From the NCBI GenBank assembly GCA_943331445.1, contig CALQLO010000008.1:26623-90622 (forward strand): 64,000 nucleotides of DNA, read 5' to 3'. Below the pieces are notes generated by a model that did no database searches, was not told the origin of the DNA, and saw nothing but the letters and a program-made list of their open reading frames with translations. The first letter of the stretch is position 1; every line of letters starts with the position of its first letter. Shown here piece after piece: positions 45,598-54,970 of the stretch. Position numbers and translations under genes: made by a program. Origin of the DNA: Akkermansia muciniphila. GTDB taxonomy: Bacteria > Verrucomicrobiota > Verrucomicrobiia > Opitutales > UBA953.

Positions 45598-46242
45598 CTA
45601 CTTTCTAGGGCTTCGGCTAGGAGGGGTCAACCTGTGTCCGACGCCCAGCCGACGCCCGTTGACATGCTGTTCGATGAGTCCCGCGAATTGCTCGCGGAGG
45701 CCGCTTTCTGGCGAGGCGGCCAGCCAGATTTTAATCATCCCGGCGTAGAGGCAGAAGGTCTCGAGGGCGGCTAGGCTTGGGTCTAGGTCGGGGGCGGTGA
45801 GTCCAGCGGTTTTCGCTTCAGTATAGAGAGCCGTAACTTCTTGAAGGAAGCCGCGCCCGGCCGCCATCAGGTCGTCGCGGACAGTCGAGAACTCGCCGAC
45901 ATACTCGCATTTCCAAAGCATGACCTCGTAGGTCAGCCGGCTTTTGTCTTCTTCGCGGAGTCGGCGAAGGGTCTCGCGGAGCGAGAGCTCTAGTCGGTGA
46001 AGCGGATCGCGGCCGGCTTCGTCGCTCAGTCGGAGTAGGGTGCCCGTATCGGTGCGCACGGCCATGAAGAGGTCCGCTTTATCGCGAAAATGCCAGTAGA
46101 CCGCCCCCCGGGTCACGCCGGCTTCCTTGGCGATGCGTTCCAGGGAGGTGTTGGTGACCCCATCTTTACTAAAAACCTGCCGGGCGCATTCGACAATTCG
46201 GTGACGGGTCAGTTCCGCCTCTGCTTTGGTCTTGCGAGCCAT
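45598..46242 (-). CDS. TetR/AcrR-family repressor
   Basis: A 214-residue regulator. The N-terminal helix-turn-helix is textbook AcrR: ARKTKAEAELTRHRIVECAR, then TSLERIAKEAGVTRGAVYWHFRDKADLF (about 33-60). The C-terminal ligand-binding helices are of the AcrR type. It is divergent from an AcrAB-OprM-like operon, and a perfect 28-bp palindrome lies in the 24-bp gap and the start of the adaptor gene. It therefore most likely represses that pump and itself, and is released by a pump substrate. Confidence 0.92.
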   Translation of the reverse strand: MARKTKAEAELTRHRIVECARQVFSKDGVTNTSLERIAKEAGVTRGAVYWHFRDKADLFMAVRTDTGTLLRLSDEAGRDPLHRLELSLRETLRRLREEDKSRLTYEVMLWKCEYVGEFSTVRDDLMAAGRGFLQEVTALYTEAKTAGLTAPDLDPSLAALETFCLYAGMIKIWLAASPESGLREQFAGLIEQHVNGRRLGVGHRLTPPSRSPRK

Positions 46243-46255
46243 AGAGGGTTAATTA

Positions 46256-46283
46256 GATTTACATACATGTCTGTATGTAAATC
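46256..46283. promoter_or_regulatory. TetR operator overlapping the RND adaptor start codon
   Basis: The two 12-bp arms GATTTACATACA and TGTATGTAAATC are exact reverse complements around TGTC. The core TACATACA...TGTATGTA closely resembles known AcrR operators. It covers the ATG at 46267 and begins 14 bp from the tetR start, so binding would block both genes. A TTGCGA / TAGATT pair (46232-46237 and 46254-46259, 16-bp spacer) could place transcription start at or next to the ATG. Confidence 0.88.
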
Positions 46284-47403
46284 CGGGACTGTCGAGGTCC
46301 TTCTCTCTTTTTGCCTTTTGGGGGTGCTCGTTGGCTGCAAGCCCGCGGAGGCGCCAATGGTGATGCCGCCCCCCGTCGTGGCGTTGGTAACTTTGGCCTC
46401 AACTCCGGTGCCGCAGGTGGTCGAGTTGACTGCCCAGGTTGAGGGTACCCGCGAGGTCGAGGTGCGTGCGCGGGTTACGGGTATCTTGCTGGCACAGTCG
46501 TACCAGGAGGGTGCCTCGGTTAAGGCCGGCGACCTACTCTTTAAGATTGATCCGGCTCCCTATGAAGTGGCCCTCGCCCTGGCCAAGGCTCAGCTCGGAC
46601 AAGAGAAGGCCCGCGTTGAGCAGGCTTCGGCTGAAGCTGGGCGCCAAGCGGCTTTGATCAAAGTGAACGCCGCGAGCGCTAAGGATGCCGCGGATGCGCA
46701 GTCGACCTTCGCGGCCGCTACCGCTGCGGTGGAAGTCGCCGCCGCCAAGGTCCGGGCCGCTGAACTGGATCTCTCCTACTGCGAAGTCCGCGCCCCCATC
46801 GCCGGCTTCACTGGTCGACTTAATCGCTCCGAGGGTTCGCTGGTTTCCCCAGGGGTTGACGGCTTGCTGACGACGGTCGTGCAACGCGAACAAGTCTGGG
46901 TACGCTTTGGCCTTTCGGAACAACAGTATGCCCGGCTCTTCCAGGGGAATGGCGAAGCGGCGGCCAAGGCGAAGGTCGAGGTCGTGCTTCCATCGGGCGA
47001 TGTCTATCCCACGGCGGGCAGGGTGAATTTCGTGGCCGCGCAAGTGGAGTCCCGTCTTGGTACCGTGCAGATGCGCGCGGAGTTCGCTAATCCCCGGGCC
47101 GTGCTGCTTCCCGGTCAGTATGTGCGCGTGCGCGTGGTCGGACGCACCCTGCCAGATGCTTTCGTGATTCCGGCGGCCTCCCTCATGCAGTCCGCGCAGG
47201 GACGTTTCGTTTGGCTGGCCAATGATAAGAATGAGGCCGTCATGGCGCCGGTGGTGGTCGATGAGATTTCCGGACCCATCGCGGTGATTCTCAGCGGCCT
47301 CAAGACCGGCGACCGTCTGGTCACCGATAATCTTCAGAAGGTTCGCCCGGGGGCGCCCGTCGTGCCGCGTCCTGCCGCCGTCATCGCCCCTTCCGCTAAG
47401 TAA
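46267..47403 (+). CDS. RND efflux periplasmic adaptor lipoprotein (AcrA-like)
   Basis: A 378-residue membrane-fusion protein. I take the ATG at 46267, which gives a lipoprotein signal (LLSFCLLGVLVGC, Cys near 24). Lipoyl halves are seen at VRARVTGILLAQSYQEGASV (about 66-85) and CEVRAPIAGFTGRL (about 174-187), with a helical hairpin between. The start codon lies inside the TetR operator and there is no Shine-Dalgarno at normal distance, so initiation may be leaderless. The permease gene follows after 9 bp. Confidence 0.9.
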   Translation: MSVCKSGTVEVLLSFCLLGVLVGCKPAEAPMVMPPPVVALVTLASTPVPQVVELTAQVEGTREVEVRARVTGILLAQSYQEGASVKAGDLLFKIDPAPYEVALALAKAQLGQEKARVEQASAEAGRQAALIKVNAASAKDAADAQSTFAAATAAVEVAAAKVRAAELDLSYCEVRAPIAGFTGRLNRSEGSLVSPGVDGLLTTVVQREQVWVRFGLSEQQYARLFQGNGEAAAKAKVEVVLPSGDVYPTAGRVNFVAAQVESRLGTVQMRAEFANPRAVLLPGQYVRVRVVGRTLPDAFVIPAASLMQSAQGRFVWLANDKNEAVMAPVVVDEISGPIAVILSGLKTGDRLVTDNLQKVRPGAPVVPRPAAVIAPSAK

Positions 47404-47412
47404 AGCACCGCC

Positions 47413-50400
47413 ATGTCCTGGGAATTTTTCGTCCGTCGGCCCATCTTCGCGTCGGTCATGTCGCTGGTCATTGTGCTGGCTGGCTTGCTCGCGTTCAAGG
47501 TGCTGCCCGTCGCGCAGTATCCCCAGATTGCGCCACCCGTCGCCACCATCACCGTCTCGTACCTCGGTGCTTCCGCGGAGACGCTCATCAAGACCGTCGC
47601 CGCCCCGATTGAAGAGGAGATCAATGGCACGGATTACCTGCTCTATTATTCTTCGAATGCTTCTTCCACGGGCCTGCTGACCATCAACGTCACCTTCGAG
47701 CCCGGAGCCGACCCGGATCTTTGTATCATCAATCTTACCAACCGCGTGAAGATCGCGGAGTCGCGCCTGCCCGATGACGCCCGTCGCCTTGGGGTCATTG
47801 TGAAGAAACGCTCCAATGACATCCTGATGGCGATGTCGGTTATCTCGAGGGACGGCACGCGCGATTCAATCTACCTCAGTAATTACGCCTCCATTAATCT
47901 CGTGGACGAAATCAAGCGCGTCCCGGGCGTCGGTGACGCCGGCGTCTTTGGGGCACGCGATTACTCGATGCGTATCTGGCTGCAGCCGGATAAGATGTCG
48001 CGCCTCGGCGTGACCACCGGCGATGTCACGCAGGCCATCCGGGCCTCGAATAATCAGTATGCCGCCGGCCGTCTCGGGCAGGAGCCCACCCCAGATGGTC
48101 AGGCTTTTTCAATTCCCATCATCACGGCCGGCCGTCTTTCCACCCCCGAAGAGTTTGGCGAAATCATTCTCCGTTCAGGCGGCCCGACGGGGACGCTCCG
48201 TCTCCGGGACGTGGCTCGTTTGGAGCTCGGTGCGCAGAGCTACGAGCAGCAGGCAACCCTCGACGGCAAGACCGCCGTCGGCATCCGAATCTTCCTCGCC
48301 CCGGGCGCCAATGCCTTGGATGTCGCCGACGCCGTGAAGGCCAAAGTCGCGTTGCTTGCCAAACGTTTCCCTGCCGGCGTGGATTACGAAATTCCCTTCG
48401 ACACCACCCGCTTCGTCAAGGCTTCCATCTCCGAGGTGGAACAAACACTCTTTGAGGCGGGGATCCTTGTGGTACTGGTCGTCTTCCTCTTCCTGGGTAG
48501 CTGGCGGGCGACGCTCATCCCGATGCTTGCCGTGCCGGTCTCGCTCATCGGCACTTTCGCGGGTCTGTGGCTCTTCGGTTTTGGCATCAACACCCTGACG
48601 CTTTTCGCCATGGTGATCGCGATCGGTATCGTCGTGGACGATGCGATTGTGATGCTCGAGAACGTAGAGCGATTGATGCATGAGAAGGGAATGTCGCCCT
48701 TCGATGCCGCCCTTGCCTCGGTCCGCGAGGTCGGTGGTGCGATTGTGGCGATTGTGCTGGTCTTGGTCTCGGTCTTCCTGCCCGTGGCCTTCCTTGGCGG
48801 TATCGCGGGTGCGCTCTACCGGCAGTTCGCCATCACTGTGGCCGTCGCCGTGGTGATTTCTGGTTTCGTCGCCCTGACGCTCACGCCCGCCCTCTGCGCC
48901 CTCATCCTTCGTCCCTACGATGCGGAGGCTCCGCGCGGGAACGCTTTCCTGCGCTGGTTTGAGGCGCGCTTTAATTCCGTCGCCGCTTGGCACGGACGAA
49001 CGGTGCGCTGGTTGCTGGGGCACCCGAAATCTGCTTTGGGTCTCTTCCTCGCCATTCTCGCCGCCAATGTGGTGCTCATTCGCCTGATTCCGCGTGGGTT
49101 CATTCCCTCGGAAGACCAAGGTTACGTCCTCGGCGTCGTCTCACTGCCTGATGGTGCCAGCGTCTCGCGCACCCGCACCTACATGGCGGAGATTGTCCCC
49201 GAGATTATGAAGACACCGGCACCCAAGTCCGAGGTCTTCCATGCCTTCGCCATCAGCGGTTTCGATCTTATCGGCGGCGGCGAGAAGACCAATGCCGGCA
49301 CGATTTTCATCCCGCTCCAACCTTGGAGCGAACGTAAGTTCAGCGCCGAACAGTTGAGCGGAATGCTCACCGGGGCCGTCGCCAAATCCAGCAAAGGTTT
49401 TTGCTTCGTGGTGAATCCGCCACCTATCCGCGGCATCGGCTCTGCCGGTGGCTTCGAGTTCTATCTCCAAGCCCGCGACGACGATGATCCCGCCAAACTC
49501 GGCAAGGTCCTTGACGACCTACTGACGGCCTTGCGTCAGCGCAAGGAGCTCACGGGTATCAACACCTTCTATCGCACGACGGTGCCGCAGTATGCGGCGG
49601 AGGTTGATCAGGTTCGGGCCGCCGCCCTCGGGATTCCGCTACCGGAAATCTACGACGCACTCCAGACCACCATCGGTTCGGTGTATGTTAACGATTTCAC
49701 CCGGGCGGGGCGCACCTATCGTGTGCTCATGCAGTCCGAGCCGGATGCACGTATGGCCCTCAAGGATGTGGGCCGCGTCCATGTGCGTGCTCGCGATGGT
49801 TCGATGGTTCCGCTGACGTCGCTCGTGACGGTTCGCGAAAGTTTCGGCCCAGACCAGATTGAGCGCTACCAAGGCTTCGTCGCCGCCCGTGTCATCGGCG
49901 GCAGTGTCCCTGGGGTCAGTTCGAGCGAGGCCCTCCGGATCGTCGAAGAGACCGCCGCGGCGACCTTACCTCCAGGCTACCAGCTCGATTGGACCGCCCA
50001 AGCCCTGCAAGAGAAGCGTTCGGCCAGTTCGGCGGTGCCCGCTTTCTCCATGGCTCTGCTGATGGTGTTCCTCATCTTGGCGGCGCTCTATGAGAAGTGG
50101 TCACTCCCGCTGGGCGTCATTCTCACCGTGCCGTTTGCGTTACTCGGTGCACTTATCGCCATCTTCATTCGCGGCAGCACCAACGACATCTACTTCCAGA
50201 TCGGCCTGGTGACGCTGATCGGTTTGGCGGCGAAGAACGCGATTCTGATTGTGGAGTTTGCGGTCAAGGCGCGCGATGAAGGCAAGAATGCGGCCGAGGC
50301 CGCGATCGAAGCCGCCCGCATCCGTTTCCGCCCGCTGGTGATGACCTCGATGGCTTTCGTGCTCGGGGTGGTCCCGCTGGTGATTGCCGTCGGTGCCGGT

Positions 50401-50529
50401 GCGGGTGCCCGCCGCTCGATGGGCACGGGTGTCTTCGGTGGCATGCTCTTTGATACCTTCGTGGCCACGCTCTTTATCCCTCTATTTTTCAAAGTCCTCA
50501 CGGGCGATCGCAAGGAGCCCCGCGCATGA
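47413..50529 (+). CDS. RND multidrug efflux permease (AcrB-like, HAE1)
   Basis: A 1038-residue RND permease starting MSWEFFVRRPIFASVMS. The helix-4 proton-relay pair is in [17 protein letters not shown] (about 404-412), and GLAAKNAILIVEFA lies in the second half, as in AcrB-type hydrophobic/amphiphilic exporters. It differs from the two MdtB/MdtC-like permeases at 16-22 kb, so the window encodes two distinct RND pumps. Its end overlaps the outer-membrane factor gene by four bases. Confidence 0.95.
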   Translation: MSWEFFVRRPIFASVMSLVIVLAGLLAFKVLPVAQYPQIAPPVATITVSYLGASAETLIKTVAAPIEEEINGTDYLLYYSSNASSTGLLTINVTFEPGADPDLCIINLTNRVKIAESRLPDDARRLGVIVKKRSNDILMAMSVISRDGTRDSIYLSNYASINLVDEIKRVPGVGDAGVFGARDYSMRIWLQPDKMSRLGVTTGDVTQAIRASNNQYAAGRLGQEPTPDGQAFSIPIITAGRLSTPEEFGEIILRSGGPTGTLRLRDVARLELGAQSYEQQATLDGKTAVGIRIFLAPGANALDVADAVKAKVALLAKRFPAGVDYEIPFDTTRFVKASISEVEQTLFEAGILVVLVVFLFLGSWRATLIPMLAVPVSLIGTFAGLWLFGFGINTLTLFAMVIAIGIVVDDAIVMLENVERLMHEKGMSPFDAALASVREVGGAIVAIVLVLVSVFLPVAFLGGIAGALYRQFAITVAVAVVISGFVALTLTPALCALILRPYDAEAPRGNAFLRWFEARFNSVAAWHGRTVRWLLGHPKSALGLFLAILAANVVLIRLIPRGFIPSEDQGYVLGVVSLPDGASVSRTRTYMAEIVPEIMKTPAPKSEVFHAFAISGFDLIGGGEKTNAGTIFIPLQPWSERKFSAEQLSGMLTGAVAKSSKGFCFVVNPPPIRGIGSAGGFEFYLQARDDDDPAKLGKVLDDLLTALRQRKELTGINTFYRTTVPQYAAEVDQVRAAALGIPLPEIYDALQTTIGSVYVNDFTRAGRTYRVLMQSEPDARMALKDVGRVHVRARDGSMVPLTSLVTVRESFGPDQIERYQGFVAARVIGGSVPGVSSSEALRIVEETAAATLPPGYQLDWTAQALQEKRSASSAVPAFSMALLMVFLILAALYEKWSLPLGVILTVPFALLGALIAIFIRGSTNDIYFQIGLVTLIGLAAKNAILIVEFAVKARDEGKNAAEAAIEAARIRFRPLVMTSMAFVLGVVPLVIAVGAGAGARRSMGTGVFGGMLFDTFVATLFIPLFFKVLTGDRKEPRA

Positions 50530-51932
50530 GTAAGCCACTGTTGAGCGGCCTCGCGGCAGCCTGCCTGCTTTCTGCCTGTGCGGTGGGGCCCGATTACGAA
50601 CGTCCGGCAGTGCCGTCCGCCGCTGCCTTCCCCGAAGGGAAGGGTGGCTCGGCGGTGATCGCGGCTGATTGGTGGCGCGGTTTTGGCGACGTGACGCTGG
50701 ATGGCTTTGTCTTGCAGGCCCTGAAGAACAACGCCGATGTGCGCGTCGCCGTGGGCCGGGTCGAAGAGGCCTCGGCCGGACTCGCCGACGTCGCCGGTGC
50801 GCAGTTGCCCTCCGTCACCGCGGGGGGTGGTGCCACGCGCACCGTGGTGAGTACCGACAGCTACACTTCCATCCCGAGCTTTGGTCGCACCCGTAATGAT
50901 TTTACGGTCGGACTCTCCACGACCTTCGAACTTGATTTCTGGGGCAAGCTCCGCCGGGCCAGTGAGGCCGCCCGGGCCCAGTTATTGAGCACCGACGAAG
51001 CCCGTCTGCAGGTCGAACTCGCCGTCGTCTCCTCCGTCGTGAAGGCCTATGGTCTCGTCCGTTCGGCTGATGCCCAGCTAATGGCCGCGCAGGATGTCCT
51101 TGCCGCCCGCGAGGAAGAACTCCGCATCATCGTCCAGCGCGTTAAGTTCGGTGCCGCCGGTCCCGGCGATGCGGCCCAGGCCGAAGTGGCCCGCGCCATT
51201 GCGGTCTCAGGGCTTTCGGATGCCCGTCGCACGCGCGCTCAAGCCGAGCACCTCCTCGGTTTCCTCATCGGCACGCCCGACCTCGTGGTCAAGTCCGAGA
51301 ATACGCTCGCGGCCGCCACGCCGGCTCCGCCCGCCGCTGGTCTGCCCTCCGATTTACTGCGCCGCCGACCCGACGTCGTCGCCGCCGAGCAGGCGCTCAT
51401 CGCCGCCAACGCCCGCATTGGTTACGCCAAGGCTGCTTACTACCCGACGTTTTCGCTCACCGGTGCCCTCGGTGCCGAGAGCAAGGAGTTCACCTCTGTC
51501 TTCGGTAGTGGTACGAGCACCTCGCTCCTCGGTCTCAACATGAGCGTGCCTCTCCTCGACTTCGGTCGTACCGCTGCGCGCATCGACGCCGCCATTGCCG
51601 CCCAGCATCAGGCTGCCGCCGCTTACGAGAAGGCCGTCCTGACCGCTTTTCGCGAAGTGCGCGACGCCCTCACCGATGTGCGCGAGACGATGATTTCGCT
51701 GCAGGCTGCTACGCGCCGGGCCAACGCGGCCCAAGAGGCTTTCCGGATCGCGGCGGCTCGCCGGGATCAGGGTCAGATTGCCCCGCTCGAGTTTCTGGCC
51801 GCCCGCCGGCTACTCGCCGAATCGCAGGTCGCTATCGCCCGCGTGCGCCTTGACCGCCTCGGTGCGCAGGTCGACCTCGTGAAAGCCCTCGGCGGTGCCC
51901 GACCTGACGTCGTCCCGACTCCCACTAAGTAG
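50526..51932 (+). CDS. outer-membrane efflux lipoprotein (NodT/OprM family)
   Basis: A 468-residue OprM-like channel. It starts at ATGA overlapping the permease stop. A lipobox (LLSAC, Cys near 18) is followed by AVGPDYERPAVP, the family's typical mature start. The duplicated OEP repeats are visible (FELDFWGKLRRASEAARAQ and LRRRPDVVAAEQALIAANARIG). It completes the TetR-regulated pump adaptor-permease-channel. Confidence 0.93.
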   Translation: MSKPLLSGLAAACLLSACAVGPDYERPAVPSAAAFPEGKGGSAVIAADWWRGFGDVTLDGFVLQALKNNADVRVAVGRVEEASAGLADVAGAQLPSVTAGGGATRTVVSTDSYTSIPSFGRTRNDFTVGLSTTFELDFWGKLRRASEAARAQLLSTDEARLQVELAVVSSVVKAYGLVRSADAQLMAAQDVLAAREEELRIIVQRVKFGAAGPGDAAQAEVARAIAVSGLSDARRTRAQAEHLLGFLIGTPDLVVKSENTLAAATPAPPAAGLPSDLLRRRPDVVAAEQALIAANARIGYAKAAYYPTFSLTGALGAESKEFTSVFGSGTSTSLLGLNMSVPLLDFGRTAARIDAAIAAQHQAAAAYEKAVLTAFREVRDALTDVRETMISLQAATRRANAAQEAFRIAAARRDQGQIAPLEFLAARRLLAESQVAIARVRLDRLGAQVDLVKALGGARPDVVPTPTK

Positions 51933-51982
51933 GCACCGTCGGCAAGGGTTGCCAACCCGGGTGGAACGCCTTGGGTTGGGGC

Positions 51983-53353
51983 ATGCCTGTGCAATCTGGA
52001 CTCTGGCAGGAACTGGTCGCCGCGTCATCGGGAGATTCGTTTCTCCCGATGGCGACGATGATTTTCTTGGCTGCCGTCGTGCATGCTTTTCTGGCGCCAC
52101 GCTTTGCCCGCATCGCCCAGCGGGTTGAGGCGCTCGCCCCTCGACGGGGCGCTATCTTGCATCTGCTCGGCGAGGTCGAAGCCGTGTTCGGACTCTGGGC
52201 CTTCGTTCTTTTCGCGACGCTGAGTTGCTGGCCGGGCAAGGGCTGGGCTTTTGCCTGCCGGTACATCGAGAGCGGGGATTATGCGGGTGCGACTCCTGCG
52301 GCCGCCTCGAAGTTCATCGAGCCCGTTTTTGTTTTCGTGATCATGGTCATCGCCGCTTCGCGTCCGGTCATGCGGCTCGCCTCGGTTTTACTTGAACGGG
52401 TCGCCCGCGGCTTGGGCGGATCACCTGCGGCCCAATGGTTCGTGCTGCTCACCGTGACCCCTTTATTGGGCTCGCTGATCACGGAGCCCGCGGCGATGAC
52501 CATCGCTGCCATGCTGCTTTCGTCTCGATTTTACAGGCTAAAACCGTCGCGCAGCTTGGCCTATGGCACCCTCGCCCTCCTGTTTGTAAATATTTCGGTC
52601 GGGGGTGCGCTCACGCACTTCGCTGCGCCGCCGATGGTCATGGTGGCGGCGAAATGGGGCTGGGGGCTCTCGGAGGTTTTTAGCCGTTTCGGACTGGCGG
52701 CAATCAGCGCAATCATGATTTCCACTTCGAGTTATGGCTGGTTTTTCCGGCGGGAACTCGCCGCATTACCCGTCGCCCCGGCGGACTCTGAAACTGAACC
52801 CGCGATTCCGTTTTACGTGACCTTCGTTCACCTCGCGCTGATGGTCTGGACGGTCGTCATGCTTTCCGGTCATCACCTGGACCTGATGGTCGGGGGATTT
52901 TTAGCCTTCCTCGCCTTTACGGTGGCCACGCCGTCGTGGCAGGAGCCCGTGAAATTGCGCGGCCCTTTGCTCGTCGGTTTTTTCTTGGCTGGCCTGGTGG
53001 TCCTGGGTGGGGTCCAGGGTTGGTGGATCGGGCCGGTGCTCGGGCGGCTCGATGAGCGGGCCTTGCTTGGCGTCTCGACCCTATTGACCTCGTTCAACGA
53101 TAATGCCGCGGTGACCTACTTGGCATCGCAGGTGGCGGCGCTGGCTCAGCCTCAGGCGGAAGGGTTGCGTCATGCCGTCATGGCCGGGGCCTTGGCGGGC
53201 GGTGGATTGACCGTGATCGCCAACGCCCCCAACCCCGCCGGGCAGTCGATTTTAGCTCCATCGTTTGAAGGGGGCGTTTCCCCCTGGAGATTAGCCCTCT
53301 GGGCTCTGTTTCCGACTGCGGTGGCTTTGGGGTGCTTTCTTGGGCTGAGGTGA
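51983..53353 (+). CDS. putative Na+/H+ antiporter family membrane protein
   Basis: A 456-residue protein with about eleven hydrophobic segments. The ITEPAAMTIAAMLLSSRFYRL stretch and the GGALTHFAAPPMVMVAAKWGW segment match the Na_H_antiport_3 group in outline, and a late SFNDNAAVTYLASQVA could hold ion-binding residues. Ion specificity is a family-level guess. It follows the RND operon after 50 bp containing a small GGGTT-GCC-AACCC hairpin (51948-51960), which may lower read-through. Confidence 0.82.
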   Translation: MPVQSGLWQELVAASSGDSFLPMATMIFLAAVVHAFLAPRFARIAQRVEALAPRRGAILHLLGEVEAVFGLWAFVLFATLSCWPGKGWAFACRYIESGDYAGATPAAASKFIEPVFVFVIMVIAASRPVMRLASVLLERVARGLGGSPAAQWFVLLTVTPLLGSLITEPAAMTIAAMLLSSRFYRLKPSRSLAYGTLALLFVNISVGGALTHFAAPPMVMVAAKWGWGLSEVFSRFGLAAISAIMISTSSYGWFFRRELAALPVAPADSETEPAIPFYVTFVHLALMVWTVVMLSGHHLDLMVGGFLAFLAFTVATPSWQEPVKLRGPLLVGFFLAGLVVLGGVQGWWIGPVLGRLDERALLGVSTLLTSFNDNAAVTYLASQVAALAQPQAEGLRHAVMAGALAGGGLTVIANAPNPAGQSILAPSFEGGVSPWRLALWALFPTAVALGCFLGLR

Positions 53354-53447
53354 GGGTGGTAGGCGGGGAAAATAGCCGTTTTTGACTGTTCAACCTGCGA
53401 GGGTCGGGGGTAAGATGTCTGCCCCCGCAATCTCCCCCGATTTTCCT

Positions 53448-54116
53448 ATGACCTCCCGTCGTCGCCCAGGCTTCACCCTAGTAGAACTCCTTACCGTCAT
53501 TGCTATTATCGGCATTCTGGCGGCGGTGCTCTTTCCAGCGGTTGGCGGTATTCGTAAGAAGGCCAAACTGGCGACGGCCCAGTCGACTTTTTCGCAGTGG
53601 GCCAATGGCGTCACGCGTTACAAGCAGGTTTACGGTTATTACCCCAATATCGGTTCCAAGTATAACACGGCTGCCGATTCCATCCATTCGTTGGAACTCG
53701 GGCCCGGGGTGAATTTCGTCAAGTCCTTGTCGGCCAAGGATTCCATCGGTGCCATTCTTTCGGGCGGCCCCACCGGCGATCGCGCCAAGTTCAATCGGAA
53801 TGCCGAAGAGTTCTGCTCGTTTGCGGGCGATGATTTCGAAGACCCGGGCTTTTCCGGTAACCCGCTCAGCGCGACGAGCCTCCTCGCCGATCGCTTTGGT
53901 AACCATAATATCCGGGTCATTTTTGACACGGATAGTTCGGGCAATATTAAGGGTGTGGTGGCTCCGGGGGGTGTCTGGCCTGATGATATTGCCGCAGTCG
54001 GCACCACTGGTTTGCCCGCTCGCGTCATTATTTATACGACCATCGCCGGGGATGACTTCGGCTCGGCCAACGGTCTGACCGCTCCCGACCTCGCCGACGT
54101 TATCGCCATTCAGTAA
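53448..54116 (+). CDS. type II/IV pseudopilin (GspG-like)
   Basis: A 222-residue prepilin. I start at ATG 53448, giving the short leader MTSRRRPG before FTLVELLTVIAIIGILAAV; a start at 53415 is possible. The Gly before the Phe and Glu at +5 are the prepilin peptidase and assembly signatures. The following PAVGGIRKKAKLATAQSTF region is GspG-like, so this may be the major subunit. It is the first of four overlapping pseudopilin genes, with no ATPase, secretin or peptidase gene alongside. Confidence 0.88.
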   Translation: MTSRRRPGFTLVELLTVIAIIGILAAVLFPAVGGIRKKAKLATAQSTFSQWANGVTRYKQVYGYYPNIGSKYNTAADSIHSLELGPGVNFVKSLSAKDSIGAILSGGPTGDRAKFNRNAEEFCSFAGDDFEDPGFSGNPLSATSLLADRFGNHNIRVIFDTDSSGNIKGVVAPGGVWPDDIAAVGTTGLPARVIIYTTIAGDDFGSANGLTAPDLADVIAIQ

Positions 54117-54970
54117 TGAACTTCAGTGCCCAGAACCGGCGGTCTCGCCGGGGTTTTACCATCATCGAGCTATTGCTCGTGATCATGATCATCCTCTTGA
54201 TTTCCGGGATGTTTCTGGGGTTGCGCGTCGGGGATGGCGGCGGGCTGCCAGCGGCTCAGCGAATGATGGGTTCGACGATTCGTTCGGTGCGGGCCATGGC
54301 GCTGATGAATCGCGGGACAAACGTCACGGGCATCTCCTATAATTCGCGTTACCGACTTTTGATTCTCAACGACCCGACGGATCCGGTGAATCACCTCCGC
54401 CAGTTCTGCATCGCCGTGGGCGGCGTTACCGCGGCGGACGCCGCGCCTTCCGATCCGACGACGATAACGGCAACGAACGATAATCGCTATAAATGGTTCT
54501 CTCCGGAAGGGACGTCATTCCTGCCGGAAGGAGTTTATTTCATTCCTCCGAAGACCGACCTAACGACTACGATCAATCCGCCCGCCGGGGCCCCCATGGC
54601 CGCAGGGACCCGCCGCAGTATCATCGGGCCCATCGCCGATGGGCTCGGTAACGCGCTCGACGCCGCTGGCGCGAGTCCGCCCACCATGACGTTCGCCCCA
54701 CTCAATCAGCCGACTTCGCTGCCCGGGATGAGTGGGCTGGGGGCTAAGAAATGGTACTACATTGAAATCCAGTCGAGCGGCGCCTCCAATCACCTCGGCC
54801 GCGTCATGATCGTGCTGGCGAAGGGAAATATGATTCCGGATGTCATCAGCGGCTCGGCACTTAATCTCATCTCGGAAAGTCAGTTCGCCGCCTTGGCGCT
54901 TCGCCCGAACGGCGACATCTCCTATACGACCGACCCGAACGAGATGGATACCACTCTCCTGACCAAGTAA
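54116..54970 (+). CDS. minor pseudopilin (GspH-like)
   Basis: A 284-residue prepilin beginning in TAATG overlap with the previous gene. Leader MNFSAQNRRSRRG, then FTIIELLLVIMIILLISGMF; Glu+5 is present. The head SxRxMALMNRGTNV resembles GspH-like or Verrucomicrobia cassette-type pilins. The middle is long and Pro/Thr-rich compared with standard GspH (about 170 residues), so it probably has an extra domain. Confidence 0.85.
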   Translation: MNFSAQNRRSRRGFTIIELLLVIMIILLISGMFLGLRVGDGGGLPAAQRMMGSTIRSVRAMALMNRGTNVTGISYNSRYRLLILNDPTDPVNHLRQFCIAVGGVTAADAAPSDPTTITATNDNRYKWFSPEGTSFLPEGVYFIPPKTDLTTTINPPAGAPMAAGTRRSIIGPIADGLGNALDAAGASPPTMTFAPLNQPTSLPGMSGLGAKKWYYIEIQSSGASNHLGRVMIVLAKGNMIPDVISGSALNLISESQFAALALRPNGDISYTTDPNEMDTTLLTK

